From positions 372,001 through 436,000 of the forward strand of contig NZ_JAFFID010000002.1 of NCBI RefSeq assembly GCF_017355955.1: DNA of 64,000 nt, written 5' to 3'. A program made the translations under genes and the position numbers. This DNA comes from Sabulibacter ruber (GTDB lineage: Bacteria > Bacteroidota > Bacteroidia > Cytophagales > Hymenobacteraceae). Below, in pieces: positions 35,620-44,393 of this stretch. The notes beneath the pieces are model-generated. The model was given only the letters and a program-made list of their open reading frames with translations. It made no database searches and was not told the DNA's origin. How positions within the stretch are numbered: position 1 is the stretch's first letter; each line of letters opens with the position of its first letter.

Positions 35620-35991
35620 TTAGATCGTTTGGTTAGATTCATCTGTTTTGTAAATGGTGTTCCGGAAAGCTTTATCTGCCATTCCCTGAAATACCTTTTT
35701 ATCCAAGCCCACCAGCAGAATGACCAGCAAGATAAGGTAAAAAAGCGTCACAATCCCGAACCCCCAGTAGCGGCTATCCAGCAGATCGTTCAGCAGTAGG
35801 GCAATGAACACATTCAGGAAAAGCAACACCATCAAGGCCACCAGCCCCAGCAACACGCCATGGATGGTACTTACAAAAATGCCTTTGAGTTTGGTCTGCA
35901 GATCTAGTTTGATCAGATCAATGCGCGTATCTATATAACCAATCAGGTTGGCGATGATGCTATCTGTTTTGCTTTTGTCTTCGGTAGCCAT
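35620..35991 (-). CDS. Phage holin family (DUF1469-like) membrane protein
   Basis: 123 residues from the ATG at 35991; an upstream ATG at 36033 adds a leader without support. A short helix (IIANLIGYIDTRIDLIKLDLQTKLKG) is followed by two membrane spans (VLLGLVALMVLLFLNVFIALLL and GIVTLFYLILLVILLVGL). The pattern is that of the DUF1469/actinobacterial holin family, which occurs outside phages; no lysis genes are nearby, so a cell-envelope role is more likely. First gene of the operon. Confidence 0.8.
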   Translation of the reverse strand: MATEDKSKTDSIIANLIGYIDTRIDLIKLDLQTKLKGIFVSTIHGVLLGLVALMVLLFLNVFIALLLNDLLDSRYWGFGIVTLFYLILLVILLVGLDKKVFQGMADKAFRNTIYKTDESNQTI

Positions 35992-36125
35992 GTGTCTTTT
36001 TAATTGATGGTGCGTAGTAGATATACGGAACATCGCTGGAAAATATTCGAAAATTAAAATTCCTTAGAAGTTGCTTACGGAAAAGGCTTTGGAAGGGATA
36101 ACCGCCAGGTGATATGTTGCCGGTT

Positions 36126-36161
36126 GTTTTTAAGTTGATTTCCGGAAATTGAGGTAAAAAC
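36126..36161. repeat. Palindromic repeat copy 14, upstream of a promoter
   Basis: GTTTTTA (36126-36132) and TAAAAAC (36155-36161) are exact complements; TGATTTCCGGAAATTGA forms the centre. It lies between divergent genes, about 35 bp before the -7 element of the J-domain gene. Confidence 0.75.
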
Positions 36162-36196
36162 GCACAAAAGGCCGCGTACGCAGAAGACGGAACTTG

Positions 36197-36204
36197 TATT
36201 TTTG
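36197..36204 (+). promoter_or_regulatory. J-domain gene -7 promoter element
   Basis: TATTTTTG, 26 bp before the TTG start codon. No in-frame ATG or GTG lies between it and that codon, so it supports a TTG start. Confidence 0.5.
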
Positions 36205-36230
36205 CGGAAGGCGCGCCCGCCCCCGAACGA

Positions 36231-37316
36231 TTGAGCAAGAACTACTACCATATCCTGGGAGTCTCCTCCAACGCTACCGCCGCTGAGATCAAAGCGGCGT
36301 ACAAACGCTTGGCCCTTAGATTTCACCCAGACAAAAACCCCGGTGACCAGCACGCTGAGGACCGGTTTAAGCAGGTGAACGAGGCCTACCAGATCCTGTC
36401 TGATCCCCGGCGCCGGGCCGCTTTTGACCTGCAGCAGCAATATGAGCAGTACCGGCGGCAAGCGCAGGCGTATGCTGAGCCCCGGTACCATCATACCCGG
36501 CAGCCCGCCGGTTTCCAGGAACGGCATTACCGCCAGCGGCCCCAGAAACACACCCATATCTCTAAACGCGATGTCCAGATTGTGGCTGGGGCGTTGTTCT
36601 TGTTTGTGCTGATCATTCTAGGCATTACCGTGGGCTGGAGCCAGATTGCCACCACCAGGGCTATGAACAGGGCCCAGAAAGCCGAGGAACAGAAGCTGTG
36701 GTCCAAGGCCCATGAGGCCTATTCCACGGCGCTGGAGCACAAGCCAGACCTGGAGGAAGCGCGGGTGCGCCGGGGAATCCTGCGCCTGAAATACCTGAAA
36801 AACCCCGGAGGCGCTATTGAAGACTATTCCGTAGCCCTTCAGGAAAATGCCAGGCCCCAGGCTGCCTGGTATGCCGCCCGGGGTAAAAGCTACCTGCAAA
36901 CCAAGCAATACGAGAAAGCCCTGCAAGACCTGAGCAAAGCCCTCTCCCTGGACTCCACCCAAACCGCAGCGTACCTGGACAGGGGCCGGGTGCACCTGGA
37001 ACTGGAAGACAACTGGCAGGCCGCCGAGGCAGACATCAGCAAATACCTGCAGAAAGTGGGAACAACCGGCAAAACCACCGAGGCCTTGCTGTACCGGTCT
37101 TTTGCGTATTTCAGGATGCAGCAATTGGAGAACGCCTGGCAAGATACTGAACAGGCGCTTCGGCAGGAACCGGCCAATGCCAAAGGCTTTTACCTGCAGG
37201 CCATGATAAGGCAAGCCCAGGGAGACACCGGTGCCAGCTGCGAGCTGCTCAAAAAAGCTGCCAGGTTAGGCTTTGCTTTGGCCGTGCAAGAGGTTAGATA
37301 CCAATGCCAGCCGTAA
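36231..37316 (+). CDS. Membrane-bound J-domain protein with TPR repeats
   Basis: 361 residues, starting at TTG 36231. The N-terminal J domain ([34 protein letters not shown]) carries HPD, so it should stimulate a DnaK-type Hsp70. A linker rich in Tyr/Arg/Gln precedes a membrane span ([20 protein letters not shown]), then four TPR-like repeats ([24 protein letters not shown] and copies). It may recruit a chaperone to a membrane. Divergent from the holin-like gene. Confidence 0.9.
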   Translation: MSKNYYHILGVSSNATAAEIKAAYKRLALRFHPDKNPGDQHAEDRFKQVNEAYQILSDPRRRAAFDLQQQYEQYRRQAQAYAEPRYHHTRQPAGFQERHYRQRPQKHTHISKRDVQIVAGALFLFVLIILGITVGWSQIATTRAMNRAQKAEEQKLWSKAHEAYSTALEHKPDLEEARVRRGILRLKYLKNPGGAIEDYSVALQENARPQAAWYAARGKSYLQTKQYEKALQDLSKALSLDSTQTAAYLDRGRVHLELEDNWQAAEADISKYLQKVGTTGKTTEALLYRSFAYFRMQQLENAWQDTEQALRQEPANAKGFYLQAMIRQAQGDTGASCELLKKAARLGFALAVQEVRYQCQP

Positions 37317-37363
37317 GGTAGTGGCAACGGGACTCAGGAAGTGGATTGCGGGTTTCTTCTTGC

Positions 37364-37402
37364 CCGTTTTAAGCTTCTTTTTCAGGAAACTGCTTTAAAA
37401 CG
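37364..37402. repeat. Palindromic repeat copy 15
   Basis: CGTTTTAAGC and GCTTTAAAACG enclose TTCTTTTTCAGGAAACT. It lies 47 bp after the J-domain gene stop, before the gene-free stretch. Confidence 0.75.
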
Positions 37403-37530
37403 CTTGGGTTTACCCAGACCTATTCAGTTCTTTCAATATCTCTCAGAAACAAAACTTTCCTGCTTTACTGCTATCCTGTGGTATACCTGTTATACTGGGT
37501 TGTTGCTACGTATACCTATCAAAAAGCCCT

Positions 37531-37690
37531 TACCTTTGGCGTGTTCTTTTAGGACTTCAGGCAGGGCTTGGTTCCTGCCTCAACAGAACTGGCGCGGCCT
37601 AAGAAATACGGCCGTTTAATGGGGGAACCCCTCTCAAAGATTGTCCTTACTCAAATGTAGCTTCTCCGTTTTGGAGCTTAAAAATGAAAA
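37531..37690 (+). ncRNA. Candidate structured RNA with its own promoter
   Basis: A -7 element TACCTTTG (37531-37538) has no open reading frame behind it. About 12 bp later begins a closed fold: AGGAC (37551-37555) pairs with GTCCT (37643-37647) and encloses three hairpins. These are AGGCAGG (37559-37565) with CCTGCCT (37574-37580); CGGCC (37595-37599) with GGCCG (37610-37614); and GGGG (37621-37624) with CCCC (37628-37631). A CTCC/GGAG hairpin near 37670 may mark the 3' end. I recognise no known RNA family. The rest of the gap 37317-37967 shows no gene. A riboswitch leader for the phosphoesterase gene at 37968 is another possibility. Confidence 0.45.
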
Positions 37691-37967
37691 ACAGATAGAA
37701 AACAGCACCATCTTTGGCTTTCTCCTGGTCTTCTGCAAGGCCGGAGACAGCGCTTTCATCAAAGCAATGCCTTGCCTTTGATGCCGACCCTACGCTCTTC
37801 CGTATCCCGCCCCTTCACTATTCAATCAACTACGGTAAAGATCGTGTGAATCTGACCCGCTTTCCCGCTAAGGGAAGCATGCTTCCTGCTGAATAAGACT
37901 TTTGATTCTTGGCGCAGCCTTACTGCTAAGAAGCCCTGGCTTCTTGGTTTTTAATTCCGCTTACACT

Positions 37968-38771
37968 ATGAAACGCCTTCCTTTTCTTTCTTTGGTGCTG
38001 TTGCTGGCTTCCTGCGAGCAGCTGTTTGAGTACCATCCCAACCAGATCCGGCTGAAAAGCCACGAGAAAAACCTCACCGCCCGCTATCTCCGGCAGATCA
38101 GCGCCCAGACCCCGCAAGACACCCTCCGCATCCTGGTCATGGGCGACACCCAGCGCTTCTATGACGAGACCCAGGACTTCGTGAAGAAGGCAAACTCCCT
38201 CTCAGGCATAGATTTCGTCATCCACCTGGGCGATATCTCTGACTTTGGCATGGCACGGGAGTTCCAGTGGGTGCATGATATCATGCAAGACCTGCGCTGG
38301 CCTTACCTCACGGTCATCGGTAACCATGACATGCTGGGCAACGCCCGCCAGGTGTACCGCCAGATGTACGGCGAGCTGAACTACTCCTTCACCTACGGGC
38401 ACACCAAGTTCGTGTTCCTGGACACCAACGGGCGCGAGTACGGCTTTAACGGCAAGGTGCCCGACCTGGGCTGGCTCACCCGTGAGCTGCAACCCGTCTC
38501 CGGCGAAAACTGGACCCAGGCCATTGTGGTCTCACACGTACCGCCCTTCGACAGTGATTTTGACCGGCAACTGGAAATGCCCTACCACGATGCGCTGGCC
38601 AGCAGTGGGGTAGTGTCTCTTAGTCTGCACGGGCACCGCCACGGCTGGAGCTCTGAATCTACCTATGATGACCACGTCCTCTACCACGTGACCACCACGG
38701 TGAAGAAACGCGGCTTTACCTATATGAAGGTTTGGGATAAAGGATATTCTGTAGAACAAATGGAGTTCTGA
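37968..38771 (+). CDS. Metallophosphoesterase lipoprotein
   Basis: 267 residues from the ATG at 37968, which starts the lipoprotein signal MKRLPFLSLVLLLASC; the upstream ATG at 37902 is unsupported. Calcineurin-like metal-binding motifs are in order: LVMGDTQ, VIHLGDISDFG, VIGNHDML, then SHVPPF and LHGHRHGW. It probably cleaves phosphoesters in the periplasm. The following barrel gene overlaps its stop codon by one base, so the two are coupled. Confidence 0.92.
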   Translation: MKRLPFLSLVLLLASCEQLFEYHPNQIRLKSHEKNLTARYLRQISAQTPQDTLRILVMGDTQRFYDETQDFVKKANSLSGIDFVIHLGDISDFGMAREFQWVHDIMQDLRWPYLTVIGNHDMLGNARQVYRQMYGELNYSFTYGHTKFVFLDTNGREYGFNGKVPDLGWLTRELQPVSGENWTQAIVVSHVPPFDSDFDRQLEMPYHDALASSGVVSLSLHGHRHGWSSESTYDDHVLYHVTTTVKKRGFTYMKVWDKGYSVEQMEF

Positions 38772-39361
38772 TGATGAAAACCTTTACTATCCGTGCGCTC
38801 CTAGGGGCGGTACTCTTCTCTGTTTCCGGTCTATGTTTTGGTCAGGAGAAAGAGTTGTCTTCCTTTTACCTGAAGACGCAGTTTGCCGGAGACATCGGGC
38901 TGGTGTCGGTGGGGGTTGGCAAGCAGTCTTTCAACCGGAAGCTGGAAACCGATGTGTCTGTGGGGTACCTGCCCAAAAAGATAGGGGGTGACCATCTCTT
39001 CACCGCTGCCCTGAAATCTACGCTGTTGCCGTTCAGGCCCGTTAGGATAAGGAAAGTGGACTGGCACGCCTTCAGTACCGGCATGCAGTTGAGCTACACC
39101 TTCGGGGATGATTTCTTCGCCTCAGAGAGGTACCTGAGCCGGTATCCTAACCGTTATTACCGCTTCTCCACGGCCCTCCACCTGTATTTCTTCGCGGGAG
39201 GGCAGGTGAATCTCACCAGGGTAGAGAAGTTCAGGCGCTTTGGAGCCTACTATGAGGTGGGCACCATGGGAGAATACCTGCTGTCTTACCTGCAGAACCC
39301 AGGCTACCTGGGGCCCGGCAAGATCTTTCACCTGGCACTGGGCGCTAAGATGCGGCTCTGA
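38771..39361 (+). CDS. Predicted outer-membrane beta-barrel protein
   Basis: 196 residues with signal peptide MMKTFTIRALLGAVLFSVSGLCFGQ. Alternating strands rich in aromatic residues (FYLKTQFAGDIGLVSVGVG, VDWHAFSTGMQLSYTFGDDFF, YYRFSTALHLYFFAG, KIFHLALGAKMRL) fit a small outer-membrane barrel ending in a hydrophobic residue. No family name is certain. Translationally coupled to the phosphoesterase gene (stop and start overlap by one base), so the two may act together. Confidence 0.7.
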   Translation: MMKTFTIRALLGAVLFSVSGLCFGQEKELSSFYLKTQFAGDIGLVSVGVGKQSFNRKLETDVSVGYLPKKIGGDHLFTAALKSTLLPFRPVRIRKVDWHAFSTGMQLSYTFGDDFFASERYLSRYPNRYYRFSTALHLYFFAGGQVNLTRVEKFRRFGAYYEVGTMGEYLLSYLQNPGYLGPGKIFHLALGAKMRL

Positions 39362-39536
39362 GCCTAAAAGACTAAACAGCAGGCAGCTACTAGGGCAAAA
39401 GCAGGCTTATTCAAGTGAGATATGAAGAAAGAAATAACTTCCATTCACTTTTCAGGGAAAACATAAAAAAAGTGATAACTTAAGCACTAAAGCCGAATTC
39501 TCTGCGTAAGAGGTAACGAAATCGGCCTAAGTAGTG

Positions 39537-39800
39537 ATGGAAATGAAAGTGAAGGAATTTAGCCAATTGTCCCTAACAGAACAGATCAAGTGTGTACAAG
39601 ATAGCGGGAGATACCTGCATGCGCGTCTGAAGGGCTGGTGCCACATCAGTTTGTATTTTATGGGTACTTTCTACGCCGAGGTCTGGCTGCTGGAGCATTG
39701 CGGCAGTATTGGCATGGTGCGTACGTTCACCTCGCAGGAACAACTAGACCCTTATCTGCAGACTACCTCTATGGAGAACCTTTTGAAGCAATTGGTATAG
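39537..39800 (+). CDS. Small hypothetical protein, 87 residues
   Basis: The ATG at 39537 (a GTG precedes it in frame) begins MEMKVKEFSQLSLTEQIKCVQDSGRYLHARLKGWCHISLYFMGTFYAEVWLLE. The amphipathic N-terminal helix and conserved-looking core (ISLYFMGTFYAEVWLL) suggest a small alpha/beta protein. No family recognised. It converges on the nuiA gene. Confidence 0.6.
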   Translation: MEMKVKEFSQLSLTEQIKCVQDSGRYLHARLKGWCHISLYFMGTFYAEVWLLEHCGSIGMVRTFTSQEQLDPYLQTTSMENLLKQLV

Positions 39801-39838
39801 CCCCTCCTGAACCTCAAAAAAAGCGAATGCGATAAAAT

Positions 39839-40237
39839 TTACGTTTCAACCAGAGTAGTTTTCAAGCCAAGCCATGTTGCGTCTGGGGCCTTCCCCAGGA
39901 CGTAGGCTTGCACCTGCACTTGCCCTACCCGGTACACCCGTATCTCCTGCAGATTTGTTTCTAACCACTGCTGCAGCGCCAGAAACCGCTGGGCAATGGC
40001 TATCTGGGCAGCGTCTTGCTCTGGGTAGGTGCGCACCATGTTCCGGAAGAAATAAGGCAAGGTCACTTGCTCAATGGGTTGGTCTGGCTGTTTGATTGCG
40101 GCTAAGAAACTTGCCTCATCTGTGACGGCAGTGCCAACCGGAAGCGCGAAAGGCTCCAGCGGAGCTTCGGTCTCGCTGATGAACCATAATCCTTGAGTGG
40201 CTTGCGCCAGTGGTGAAAGAAGAGAAGACATAACCAT
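39839..40237 (-). CDS. nuiA: Nuclease A inhibitor (NuiA) homologue
   Basis: 132 residues. The sequence follows Anabaena NuiA closely in layout: QGLWFISETEAPLEPF, a variable middle, then IRVYRVGQVQVQAYVLGKAPDATWLGLKTTLVET at the C-terminus. NuiA is a cytosolic PR-1-like-fold protein that tightly inhibits the non-specific nuclease NucA. The adjacent upstream gene (40298-41173) encodes exactly such a DNA/RNA non-specific endonuclease. There is no signal peptide, so it would protect the cell from mis-sorted or returning nuclease. Start at 40237 or 40231. Confidence 0.9.
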   Translation of the reverse strand: MVMSSLLSPLAQATQGLWFISETEAPLEPFALPVGTAVTDEASFLAAIKQPDQPIEQVTLPYFFRNMVRTYPEQDAAQIAIAQRFLALQQWLETNLQEIRVYRVGQVQVQAYVLGKAPDATWLGLKTTLVET

Positions 40238-40246
40238 GATGATGAA

Positions 40247-40292
40247 AAACCCGCAGAAAGGCTCTTGTACAGCAAAGCCTCTCTGCGGGTTT
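40247..40292 (-). terminator. Hairpin between nuclease and inhibitor genes
   Basis: AAACCCGCAGAAAGGCT (40247-40263) and AGCCTCTCTGCGGGTTT (40276-40292) pair with one mismatch. It lies between the nuclease stop (40298) and the inhibitor start (40237), reading minus. It may act as terminator or attenuator. Confidence 0.8.
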
Positions 40293-40297
40293 GTTAT

Positions 40298-41173
40298 TTA
40301 CTGGGTTGAGCCTGAATCTACTCTGGCCTCAATGGTAGATTGTACGCTGGCAGGTACGTTGGAAAGCAAGTCATAGCCAGTGGCAGCTTCAATGGCATCT
40401 ACCGTGGTGCGGTAAGAGCCCCAGGTGCTGCTGATGCTGGTAGTATTAGGAGTGTTCACGGCAATGACGCGGGTGCTGGTGGTAATGCGGCTTATGTCTG
40501 AGGAGCCATTTGGCAACACCACAATCACTTTCCAGATACGGTTTGGCACGGTTACTTTGCCAGCGGCAAGAGTTTCTTTGTAGCCGTTGAGGCCGGTACC
40601 GCCTTTGCCGTAGCTTCCCATAATCACGTAAAGCTCATTACCCGCATTGATCAAGGTACGGCAGTAATTTTCCAGGTTAGCCCAGGTCTGCTGGTTGTTA
40701 GGCCCGGCCTGCGGAATCATGTTAGACATCAGGAACGTGGCAGAGTTATCGGCTACGGTGAGAGTGCGGTCGGCGGAAGGGCAATTGTGGCCCCGGTCAA
40801 ACCCGCTGCCGGTGTAATCAGAAGACTGTACCCGGTAAAAGCTGCTGGGCAGGGAGGTATCGGCCCTGAAATCGTCCTGACGGGGAGTGCTGCCCACCCA
40901 CGCGCTGCTCAAGTGCCAGCTTACCCAGTTAGGAGTGCCCCGGTAGCTGTTATAAGACATCACGTACTGCGGTTTGCTCACCAGATAATTGCTGTAGCTG
41001 GAACCGGCGGCACTGGGATTGCCCATGGCCAAATGATTATCTTGGGTGGCGGTGGCGTCACTGGAAGTAGTGCCACCATTGATGGGGTTGCTGGGTTCTA
41101 CTTCTTCCACAGAACAGGAAGCGCCAAAGCCCAGGAGAAGGGCTAAAAGCAAAGAACGGTACACATTTTTCAT
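40298..41173 (-). CDS. DNA/RNA non-specific endonuclease, secreted lipoprotein (NucA-type)
   Basis: 291 residues from the ATG at 41173; the signal MKNVYRSLLLALLLGFGASC ends in a lipobox, so the enzyme is lipid-anchored outside the cytoplasm. The catalytic DRGH motif (D126-H129, in SGFDRGHNCPSADRT) and the following MSNMIPQAGPNNQQTWANLE metal-binding Asn region mark the beta-beta-alpha-metal NucA/Serratia type. It cuts single- and double-stranded DNA and RNA. The inhibitor gene follows, separated by a hairpin. Family use: nutrition from extracellular DNA, or attack. Confidence 0.93.
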   Translation of the reverse strand: MKNVYRSLLLALLLGFGASCSVEEVEPSNPINGGTTSSDATATQDNHLAMGNPSAAGSSYSNYLVSKPQYVMSYNSYRGTPNWVSWHLSSAWVGSTPRQDDFRADTSLPSSFYRVQSSDYTGSGFDRGHNCPSADRTLTVADNSATFLMSNMIPQAGPNNQQTWANLENYCRTLINAGNELYVIMGSYGKGGTGLNGYKETLAAGKVTVPNRIWKVIVVLPNGSSDISRITTSTRVIAVNTPNTTSISSTWGSYRTTVDAIEAATGYDLLSNVPASVQSTIEARVDSGSTQ

Positions 41174-41302
41174 GAAGGAAGGTAGTTTGATTATTTGTAG
41201 AAAGATACCGCTCAGGTGGCTATAAACAAGCAAGATGATAGGAATATGCCATGTTAAATAATTGTGAACGGAGGCGCGGAGACGTATCAGGCACAGCTAC
41301 AG

Positions 41303-41339
41303 TATTTTAGCTGTTTCCAGGAAATCAGGTGAAAAACGG
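41303..41339. repeat. Palindromic repeat copy 16
   Basis: TATTTTAGCTGTTTCC...GGAAATCAGG...GAAAAACGG, between the divergent nuclease and DACNV genes. Confidence 0.6.
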
Positions 41340-41585
41340 CTGCGGTTTAGGTGTGGGGAAAGACGCACGTTATAAAGCAGATGCCTGGGTTTCAGGTTTG
41401 TGCCGTTGCCGGTAAAACAATTCAGCCGAATGGCTTGTACAGAGCAAAACTAAATGTAAGTTAGAATCTGAAAGCAGCAAGCGGTGTTCCTTTGAGATTC
41501 GCAGTAGGCACACGCTGTTTGTAGCAACAGAGAACTGCCGTTTCATGGCTACTTCTGGTGCTTTCTTCTTCAAAGAGTTTGGTAC

Positions 41586-42728
41586 ATGATTCGTAAAACC
41601 ACCTATGCCGCGGCCAAGTCTGTGGCGCCCGTTATAGAAAGCCATTTTGTGCAGCATCAGGCCGAAGCCCACCAACATGGAGAGGTGCACCTGGCCCCGG
41701 TTCCGCCGGTGAAGGTGATAGAATCAATGATTGACACCGCTTTTTGGGCCAGCCTCCGCAAAGAAGAAGGGCAGTCGCCCAGGATCTCCCTGGCATTCCT
41801 GCCCCCCGACCAGGCCGGCAAACCCCTTCTGTTTGCCCAGCGCCTGCCTTTGACTTCCCAGAATTTGACCAAGCTAGCACCCGGGGTGGAACGGGCCGGC
41901 ATTCATATTGGCGTGTGGCAGCAAGACGGGGAACTGTACATGTGGGGCACTACCCGTGAAATAGTCAGCTTCTGTTTTGTGCTGGATGTTTCTGAGCCGG
42001 GCCTCTTAGTAGTAAAACACCGGCGGGCCAGTGGGTTTGGAAAGTTTGCCAACGTAGCGGTGCTCAAAGGCGATGTCATCAAGATCATTGACGAAAACAG
42101 TGACAGCCTCCCAGATTGCCCCGCCGTAGTGACGTCTCTGCTGGGTTTCACCGCCCCGGCTTCCTGGAACGATTCTGTAAATGTACTGGTGCAATTGGCG
42201 GTGTCTATGCGTGCTCACGGACGGGGTGGCTCTCTGCTGGTAGTCCCCACCGGCACCGACAAGTGGAAGGAATCTATTGTGCATCCCTTGCCTTATGCGG
42301 TTTCGCCGGCGTTTTCTGGCTTAACTGAGTTAATGCACCAGGAAAAGGAAAACCGTAGCCAAAGCATCTGGCAAGGTGCCCTGCGCCGTGAGATTGATGG
42401 ATTGGCCGGCCTCACTGCCATAGACGGTGCTACCATCATCACCGATCAACATGAACTACTGGCTTTCGGGGCAAAGATCGTCCGCTCAGATAGCAATGAA
42501 CTGGTAGAGCAGATTGTGGTCACAGAGCCGGTATTAGGCAATGAGCCCATCATCATTCACCCCACCCAGAACGGCGGTACCCGCCATCTTTCCGCTGCCC
42601 AGTTCGTGCATGACCAACGCGATGCCCTTGCCTTAGTCGCATCCCAGGACGGCCGCTTTACCATTTTCAGTTGGGCTCCCTGCGAGATGATGGTGCACGC
42701 CCACCGGGTAGATTCGTTGTTGTTGTAA
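41586..42728 (+). CDS. DACNV-type protein with diadenylate-cyclase-like C-terminal domain
   Basis: 380 residues, soluble. The C-terminal part shows the two signatures of diadenylate cyclases: DGA at 280-282 (IDGATIITDQHELLAFG) and GGTRHLSAAQFVHDQRDALALVASQDGRFTIFS, with R333 and H334, where DisA/CdaA enzymes have GTRHRAA. RHL instead of RHR weakens but does not remove the match. The N-terminal part (FLPPDQAGKPLLFAQ, RASGFGKFANVAVLKGDVI) fits the DACNV family described as probable nucleotide-generating sensors. Whether it makes a nucleotide is not known. It lies beside the nuclease-inhibitor pair. Confidence 0.8.
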   Translation: MIRKTTYAAAKSVAPVIESHFVQHQAEAHQHGEVHLAPVPPVKVIESMIDTAFWASLRKEEGQSPRISLAFLPPDQAGKPLLFAQRLPLTSQNLTKLAPGVERAGIHIGVWQQDGELYMWGTTREIVSFCFVLDVSEPGLLVVKHRRASGFGKFANVAVLKGDVIKIIDENSDSLPDCPAVVTSLLGFTAPASWNDSVNVLVQLAVSMRAHGRGGSLLVVPTGTDKWKESIVHPLPYAVSPAFSGLTELMHQEKENRSQSIWQGALRREIDGLAGLTAIDGATIITDQHELLAFGAKIVRSDSNELVEQIVVTEPVLGNEPIIIHPTQNGGTRHLSAAQFVHDQRDALALVASQDGRFTIFSWAPCEMMVHAHRVDSLLL

Positions 42729-42780
42729 TAGGTAAGAAGATTCAATATTAGTGCATCCCTTGAAGAGTAAAATTGGATAA

Positions 42781-43668
42781 CTAGTCTTTTGATATTTCAT
42801 CAACTTCTATCTGGAACTTACTTGATGACTGTTTTGCTTGGTATAGCTTCACATGTTCAAAAAAGCTCTTCTTCAATATGCTTTTTATTTCATTTTTTTG
42901 AGGATCTAACATAGCTGGGCCCAAAACAACTGAGTTAATGCACTGGGGGTTCAAATGAAGGACTCTTTCTTCTGGGGATATCTTCACAAGCCTATACTCA
43001 TTCTCATATTTCCAAACAGAAAATTTTTGGCCACATAGGTCCTGTGTTTTTAAATAAAAGTTTCTAGTTATATCTATCTTAGGTATTTCTAACTGATCTA
43101 TATATTTGATCTCAATAATACCATCCATGTAATTCATGAGGTATTCTGTATTGAATCCTATGCAATACCCAGTTGAGTTTTTAGCATAATGTGACCACAT
43201 TAAAATGTTGTCATTATGAGGTGTTAAACAGTATATCCCTAGTTTATTCACAAACTGTTGGAAGAATGTTTCTGTTGCTTTCGTTGAATCAAATTCTTCA
43301 AATGTAAATCTATTTACATGTTCTTCAACATGTTTGTCATTATAATACTCATACCCTAGCAACTCGTTTATTCCACTCAAGACTTCAATAAAATAGTTCC
43401 TTCTAATATTTCTATCTTTTAGTAAGTTATAATTGAATGGGATCTTACAATCAAATGGATCATTGAACCAGCTAGGTGGTGATAAATAAATTTGTAAGTC
43501 TGTTAAAGTTTTCTTGCTCCAAATATCAGTCCAATCTCTGTACTTAAATAAGATCTTTGGATGGGCTCCGATTCCAGTTGTATGAGTTGGAAGCTTAGGT
43601 TTATAAACTTCTAACTTTTTCTTTCCGAATGGGACTTCGAATTCTCGGTATAGTATTTCTTATTTCAT
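42781..43668 (-). pseudogene. DUF2971 gene with in-frame stop at codon 3
   Basis: From ATG 43668 the minus-strand frame reads ATG AAA TAA, then stays open for 292 codons to 42781. The product has the DUF2971 signatures: ILFKYRDW, IYLSPPSWFNDPFDCK, MWSHYAKNSTGYCIGFN and a late FSVWKYENEYRLVKI. No in-frame ATG follows soon; a TTG at 43380 would drop the conserved N-terminus. A single C-to-T change (CAA to TAA) would explain it, so it may be a recent pseudogene, or read from another start. The gene is clearly AT-richer than its neighbours, which suggests horizontal gain. Function of DUF2971 is unknown. Confidence 0.7.
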
Positions 43669-43936
43669 ATGATATTAATGAGTTAAAAAATATTTGCTAG
43701 TTTTTCCTACTCCAATTTTCTACCATGGCCTTTTAATTAACTAAGAGCTTTGTGGATTTGGATTATTATACAATAATAGTATTACTCAGATTTTATTGGT
43801 AAAAAGATAATACAAATTATTGACGTGCTTATTAGAAATAATGTGCTAAATTAAAGTAGGAAACGGCGGCAGGCTTCGGGATCGCAGATAGTACATAGTT
43901 GGAATGTTCTTTTCTTCACCTTTTAAGAGATAAGCT

Positions 43937-44347
43937 ATGAATACAACAGAAACACTATTGGCGCCTATGCCAGGAGCCGAGCACAGAGATGTAGGTGGCG
44001 TGCAGATGGACTTTGTGAAAGCAGGCGAGGCGCGGGTGAAAAGAGTCATCTATCGGCCGGGCTTTAAGTGGTCCACCCACATGAAGCAGATTGTAGGAAC
44101 AGACCTGTGCATGCATGCGCACCTGGGTTTTCTGGCCCAGGGACGTCTCCGGATTCAATATGCAGATGGCGTGACCCAGGACTTTGTAGCGCCGCAAGCG
44201 GTGGTCATTGAGCCGGGACATGATGGCTGGGTAGTAGGAGAGGAGCCCGCTGTCTTAATTGAATTCGATTTTGAGAAAGAGACCATTAACCGGTTAGGCA
44301 TGGAAACCTTTCACCACCACAGATTATTGCCCAAAGCAGAAGAGTAG
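43937..44347 (+). CDS. Cupin-domain protein
   Basis: 136 residues. The sequence KWSTHMKQIVGTDLCMHAHLGFLAQGRLRIQYADG, ending AVVIEPGHDGWVVGEEPAVLIEFDF, fits a single cupin barrel with possible metal-binding His residues (HMKQ..., HAH, GHD). Binding partner unknown; may act on the cell's small-molecule metabolism. The 265 bp upstream are AT-rich and hold no gene. A good terminator follows. Confidence 0.8.
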   Translation: MNTTETLLAPMPGAEHRDVGGVQMDFVKAGEARVKRVIYRPGFKWSTHMKQIVGTDLCMHAHLGFLAQGRLRIQYADGVTQDFVAPQAVVIEPGHDGWVVGEEPAVLIEFDFEKETINRLGMETFHHHRLLPKAEE

Positions 44348-44393
44348 ATTTTAACCGCACTAGGTATACTTAGCCCCGAATGAGAGCTAAGAA

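Noticed and set aside
35620..35991. Prophage remnant, suggested by the holin-like annotation
   Set aside because: No other phage genes, integrase or attachment site; the family is common in chromosomes.
39638..39835. Plus-strand frame overlapping the 87-residue hypothetical
   Set aside because: Shadow of the better frame at 39537-39800.
43380..43380. TTG at 43380 as the start of the DUF2971 gene
   Set aside because: It would remove the conserved N-terminal block, which continues in frame upstream to the stop at codon 3.
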